Assembly (NCBI GenBank): GCA_963727765.1
Contig: CAVSGZ010000008.1
Coordinates: forward strand, 434,001 to 498,000
Length of the DNA stretch: 64,000 nt
Origin: FEN-299 sp963727765
Lineage (GTDB): Bacteria; Acidobacteriota; Vicinamibacteria; Vicinamibacterales; Fen-181
Direction: 5' to 3'
The position numbers and the translations under genes are program-made. The notes under the pieces were generated by a model. The model worked only from the letters and a program-made list of their open reading frames with translations, was not told where the DNA came from and searched no databases. Shown piece after piece: positions 61,562 to 64,000 of the stretch (the stretch's first letter is position 1; each line of letters opens with the position of its first letter).

Positions 61562-62764
61562 ATGATGCCTTCCCCTGTCACCCGACCGCCCATCCTGGTC
61601 GTCGAGGACCGTGACTCCTTGCGCACGATGCTGGCGCGCACGCTCGAATCGCACGGCCATACCGTCGTCGAGGCCAGGGACGAACCGGAGGCGATCGAGC
61701 GGATGCGGGACAGCGGGCCGGGGGTCGTCCTGTCCGACCTTCGCCTGCCGAGGGGAGACGGGTTCGGCGTCATCCGTGCAGCGAAGGAGTACGACTCGGA
61801 GATGCCCGTGATCGTGATGACGGCCTACGGCAGCATCCAGGATGCCGTGGCGGCGATCAAGCAGGGCGCGCTCGACTTCCTCGCCAAGCCGGTTGACCCG
61901 GATCACCTGCTGCTGCTCGTGGACCGGGCCGTCGCGCAGCGGCGGCTGGTGGCCGAATATCTCTTCCTCAGGGAAGAGCACGCCGCGCGGCGCGGCATGC
62001 CGACGATCGTCGGCAGCGCGCCGGCGTTGAGGGCGGTGTCGCTGGCCGTGCAACGCGCCGCGGGCAGCGACGTCACGGTCCTGTTCGAGGGAGAGAGCGG
62101 CACGGGCAAGGAGCTGTTCGCCAGGGCCGTGCATGCGCTCAGCCCGCGCAGCCGGGGGCCGCTGGTGGCGATCAACTGCGCGGCGATCCCGGAAGGCCTG
62201 CTGGAGAGCGAGCTGTTCGGCCACGAGCGCGGCGCCTTCACCGGCGCCTCGGGGCGCAAGATGGGCAAGTTCGAAGTCGCCGACGGCGGCACGATCTTCC
62301 TCGACGAGATCGGCGACCTCTCGCTGCCCCTCCAGGCGAAGATCCTCCGGGTGCTCGAGACCCGGTCGTTCGAGCGCGTCGGCGGTCTGGCGACCATTCA
62401 CGTCGACGTTCGGGTCGTGGCCGCCACCAACCGCCACCTGAGAGCCGCCGTGGCCGCCCGTCAGTTTCGGGAGGACCTGTTCTTCCGGCTCTCGGTGTTT
62501 CCGATCCGAATCCCGCCCCTCCGCGAACGGACAGAGGACATCCTGCAGCTTGCGAGGCACTTCGTCGAGCGCTTCTGCCGCGAGATGAACAAGCCCGTGA
62601 TGACGATCGACGACGCGGCGGACGAACGGCTGAGAGCCTATCGGTGGCCGGGCAACGTGCGGGAGTTGCAGAACTGCATCGAGCGGGCCGTGATCCTCTC
62701 CGATGGCGGCCGCCTCCTGCCGCACCACCTGCACCTCGAGGCCGGCCCCGATCTTCCACGCTGA
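61562..62764 (+). CDS. NtrC-family sigma-54 activator lacking a DNA-binding domain
   Basis: The 400-residue product has a receiver domain with ILVVEDRDSL and Asp in VVLSDLRLPRGD, an AAA+ domain with Walker A GESGTGKE, GAFTGA sigma-54 contact loop and the RWPGNVRELQN motif. It then ends at DLPR without the Fis-type helix-turn-helix seen in PilR. The aroB stop codon lies 10 bp on, so no hidden domain is possible. It may act from solution or through PilR. ATG 61562 or 61565 is the likely start; GTG 61544 is also in frame. Confidence 0.9.
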   Translation: MMPSPVTRPPILVVEDRDSLRTMLARTLESHGHTVVEARDEPEAIERMRDSGPGVVLSDLRLPRGDGFGVIRAAKEYDSEMPVIVMTAYGSIQDAVAAIKQGALDFLAKPVDPDHLLLLVDRAVAQRRLVAEYLFLREEHAARRGMPTIVGSAPALRAVSLAVQRAAGSDVTVLFEGESGTGKELFARAVHALSPRSRGPLVAINCAAIPEGLLESELFGHERGAFTGASGRKMGKFEVADGGTIFLDEIGDLSLPLQAKILRVLETRSFERVGGLATIHVDVRVVAATNRHLRAAVAARQFREDLFFRLSVFPIRIPPLRERTEDILQLARHFVERFCREMNKPVMTIDDAADERLRAYRWPGNVRELQNCIERAVILSDGGRLLPHHLHLEAGPDLPR

Positions 62765-62774
62765 CCTGGCGCCC

Positions 62775-63875
62775 TCAGGCGGCGGTCCCGCTGGCGTCGA
62801 ACCCGACAGCGGCCAGCGCTTCCATCAGTTCGCCCTCGGTCACGTCCCCCGCGATCGACGTCGTGCCGATGCCGGTCGGCAGGACGAAGTTCAGACGGCC
62901 GTCGATGATCTTCTTGTCGAGCCGCATGGCCGCCACCAGATCGCCGGCCGCCAGATCGGCGACAGGCGGGAGCGGCCCCAGCTTCATGATGAGCGCCCGC
63001 AGCGCCTCGGCGTCGGCTGCGGCGAGCAGCGCCCGGGAGACCGCCACCTGCGCGGCCACCAGCATGCCCCAGGCCACCGCCTCGCCGTGGCGGAAACGCT
63101 CGTATTCGGTGACCACCTCGATGGCGTGCCCGGCCGAGTGCCCGAAGTTCAGCACCCGGCGCGGGCCGTGTTCCCGCTCGTCCGCCGACACGATCGCGGC
63201 CTTGATGCGGCAGCACTCCGCGATGATCGGGCCCAGCGTCTCCTCGTCCGCCTCGGCCAGGTGCGGCACGACGGCCTCGACGCTCCTGAACAAGCCGCCG
63301 CTGCAGGCCATGCCGTACTTGATCACCTCGTAGAGCCCGGCGCGGTACTCGCGCCGCGGCAGCGTCTGCAGCACCGACGGATCGGCGGCCACGAGCAGCG
63401 GCGGGTGGAACGCGCCGACCAGGTTCTTGCCCGCGGCGAGATTCACGCCGACCTTGCCGCCGATCGACGCATCCACCTGCGCCAGCAGCGTCGTGGGCAC
63501 TTGCACCACGCCGATGCCGCGAAGATAGGTCGCGGCCGCGAAGCCCGCCGTGTCGCAGGTCACGCCGCCGCCGACGGCGACGATCACCGAGCCGCGGTCC
63601 GCCTCGGCGCGGACCAGCGCCTCGTAGATGTGCGACACCGACCCGAGATGCTTGTGACGTTCGCCGTCGGGCACCAGGATGGCCTCCGGCCGGCCGAGGG
63701 CCTCGCCGATCCGGTCACCGTGGATGCGCCAGACGACGGGGTTCGAGACCACAAGGCGCCTCGGGCCGACGCCGTAATCGTCGAGCAGGCGCCCGAGGCG
63801 GCCGGTCAGACCGTCGCCAATCAGTATGGGGTAGCCGCCGCTTGCGGCCCGCACATCGATACGCACCGGTTGCAT
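62775..63875 (-). CDS. aroB: 3-dehydroquinate synthase
   Basis: Second step of the shikimate pathway: DAHP to 3-dehydroquinate with NAD and zinc. The 366-residue product has VAVGGGVTCDTAGFAAATYLRGI (NAD region), PTTLLAQVDASIGGKVGVN, and the zinc ligands Glu in YEVIKYG, His in NFGHSAGHAIE and His in RHGEAVAWGM. The start is ATG 63875 (MQPVRIDVRAAS); a start at 63938 would add 21 residues with no family similarity and overlap the divergent gene. It converges with the NtrC-like gene. Confidence 0.95.
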   Translation of the reverse strand: MQPVRIDVRAASGGYPILIGDGLTGRLGRLLDDYGVGPRRLVVSNPVVWRIHGDRIGEALGRPEAILVPDGERHKHLGSVSHIYEALVRAEADRGSVIVAVGGGVTCDTAGFAAATYLRGIGVVQVPTTLLAQVDASIGGKVGVNLAAGKNLVGAFHPPLLVAADPSVLQTLPRREYRAGLYEVIKYGMACSGGLFRSVEAVVPHLAEADEETLGPIIAECCRIKAAIVSADEREHGPRRVLNFGHSAGHAIEVVTEYERFRHGEAVAWGMLVAAQVAVSRALLAAADAEALRALIMKLGPLPPVADLAAGDLVAAMRLDKKIIDGRLNFVLPTGIGTTSIAGDVTEGELMEALAAVGFDASGTAA

Positions 63876-63919
63876 CAGGGCCTCGCGGGTGGGACGAGTG
63901 TTGATGGTAGGATAACGTA

Positions 63920-64000
63920 ATGGATGAGCGCATGACATCGGGCGGCGAAAAGAAGGGCAAGGGCGACGCGAAAGCGGGCTTGTCCGCCGAAGCCGCGAAG
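63920..64000 (+). CDS. Start of an unidentified gene, cut by the window edge
   Basis: ATG 63920 opens a frame that is still open at base 64000, 27 codons. The visible part, MDERMTSGGEKKGKGDAKAG, is a Lys/Gly-rich low-complexity N-terminus that cannot be assigned. It is divergent from aroB with 44 bp between the starts. TAGGAT before the start may be part of a ribosome-binding or -10 region. An ATG at 63932 is a second possible start. Confidence 0.4.
   Translation, partial: MDERMTSGGEKKGKGDAKAGLSAEAAK

Overview
The window is a GC-rich bacterial chromosome segment, dense with genes on the + strand. I read it as Acidobacteriota, probably Vicinamibacteria-like. The reasons are a four-knuckle zinc-ribbon insertion near the N-terminus of RpoB that I recall from acidobacterial sequences, a type IV pilus cluster laid out as in Myxococcus, and general codon and GC character. 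The assignment is inference, not a search result.

Layout. (1) 1-10165: end of rplA, rplJ, rplL, rpoB, rpoC. (2) 10372-10881: a hotdog thioesterase after a strong rho-independent terminator. (3) 11303-32028: str, S10, spc and alpha operons in one uninterrupted run (rpsL, rpsG, fusA, tuf, rpsJ, rplC-D-W-B, rpsS, rplV, rpsC, rplP, rpmC, rpsQ, rplN, rplX, rplE, rpsN, rpsH, rplF, rplR, rpsE, rpmD, rplO, secY, adk, map, infA, rpmJ, rpsM, rpsK, rpsD, rpoA, rplQ). (4) 32256-40037, minus strand: proline dehydrogenase, a second EF-G, two MacB/FtsX permeases, a HlyD-type adaptor and a Yip1-family membrane protein. (5) 40388-62764: type IV pilus locus with pilB, pilT, pilC, pilS, pilR, two near-identical pilins, a YfhO-like membrane protein, a third pilin, a VKOR-DsbA fusion, an ABC transporter like M. 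xanthus PilH/PilI, a TPR protein, pilD, then a second sensor kinase, three minor pilins and an NtrC-family regulator. (6) 62775-64000: aroB on the minus strand and the start of an unidentified gene.

How it works together. The first 32 kb makes RNA polymerase, ribosomes and their accessory factors. The pilus locus encodes the motor ATPases, platform, prepilins, processing peptidase, an oxidative-folding enzyme and two regulatory pairs. All three major pilin genes have a sigma-54 -24/-12 promoter with TGACA/TGTCA elements about 95-130 bp upstream, which fits control by the PilS/PilR pair just before them.

The most unusual layer is between the genes. At least ten intergenic spots carry short runs of a 7- or 8-base unit followed by runs of its reverse complement. 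The unit differs from locus to locus while the two arms of a locus match each other. Most loci are empty. One pair of arms brackets the proline dehydrogenase gene, and one flanks a truncated four-helix-bundle (23S intervening-sequence-type) protein gene. I propose these are one family of mobile or copy-generated elements. Four genes (rpoC, tuf, pilC, pilW-like) also carry a one-base insertion of the same kind, a doubled G or C directly before TAC. That is most simply a systematic sequence error but should be checked.
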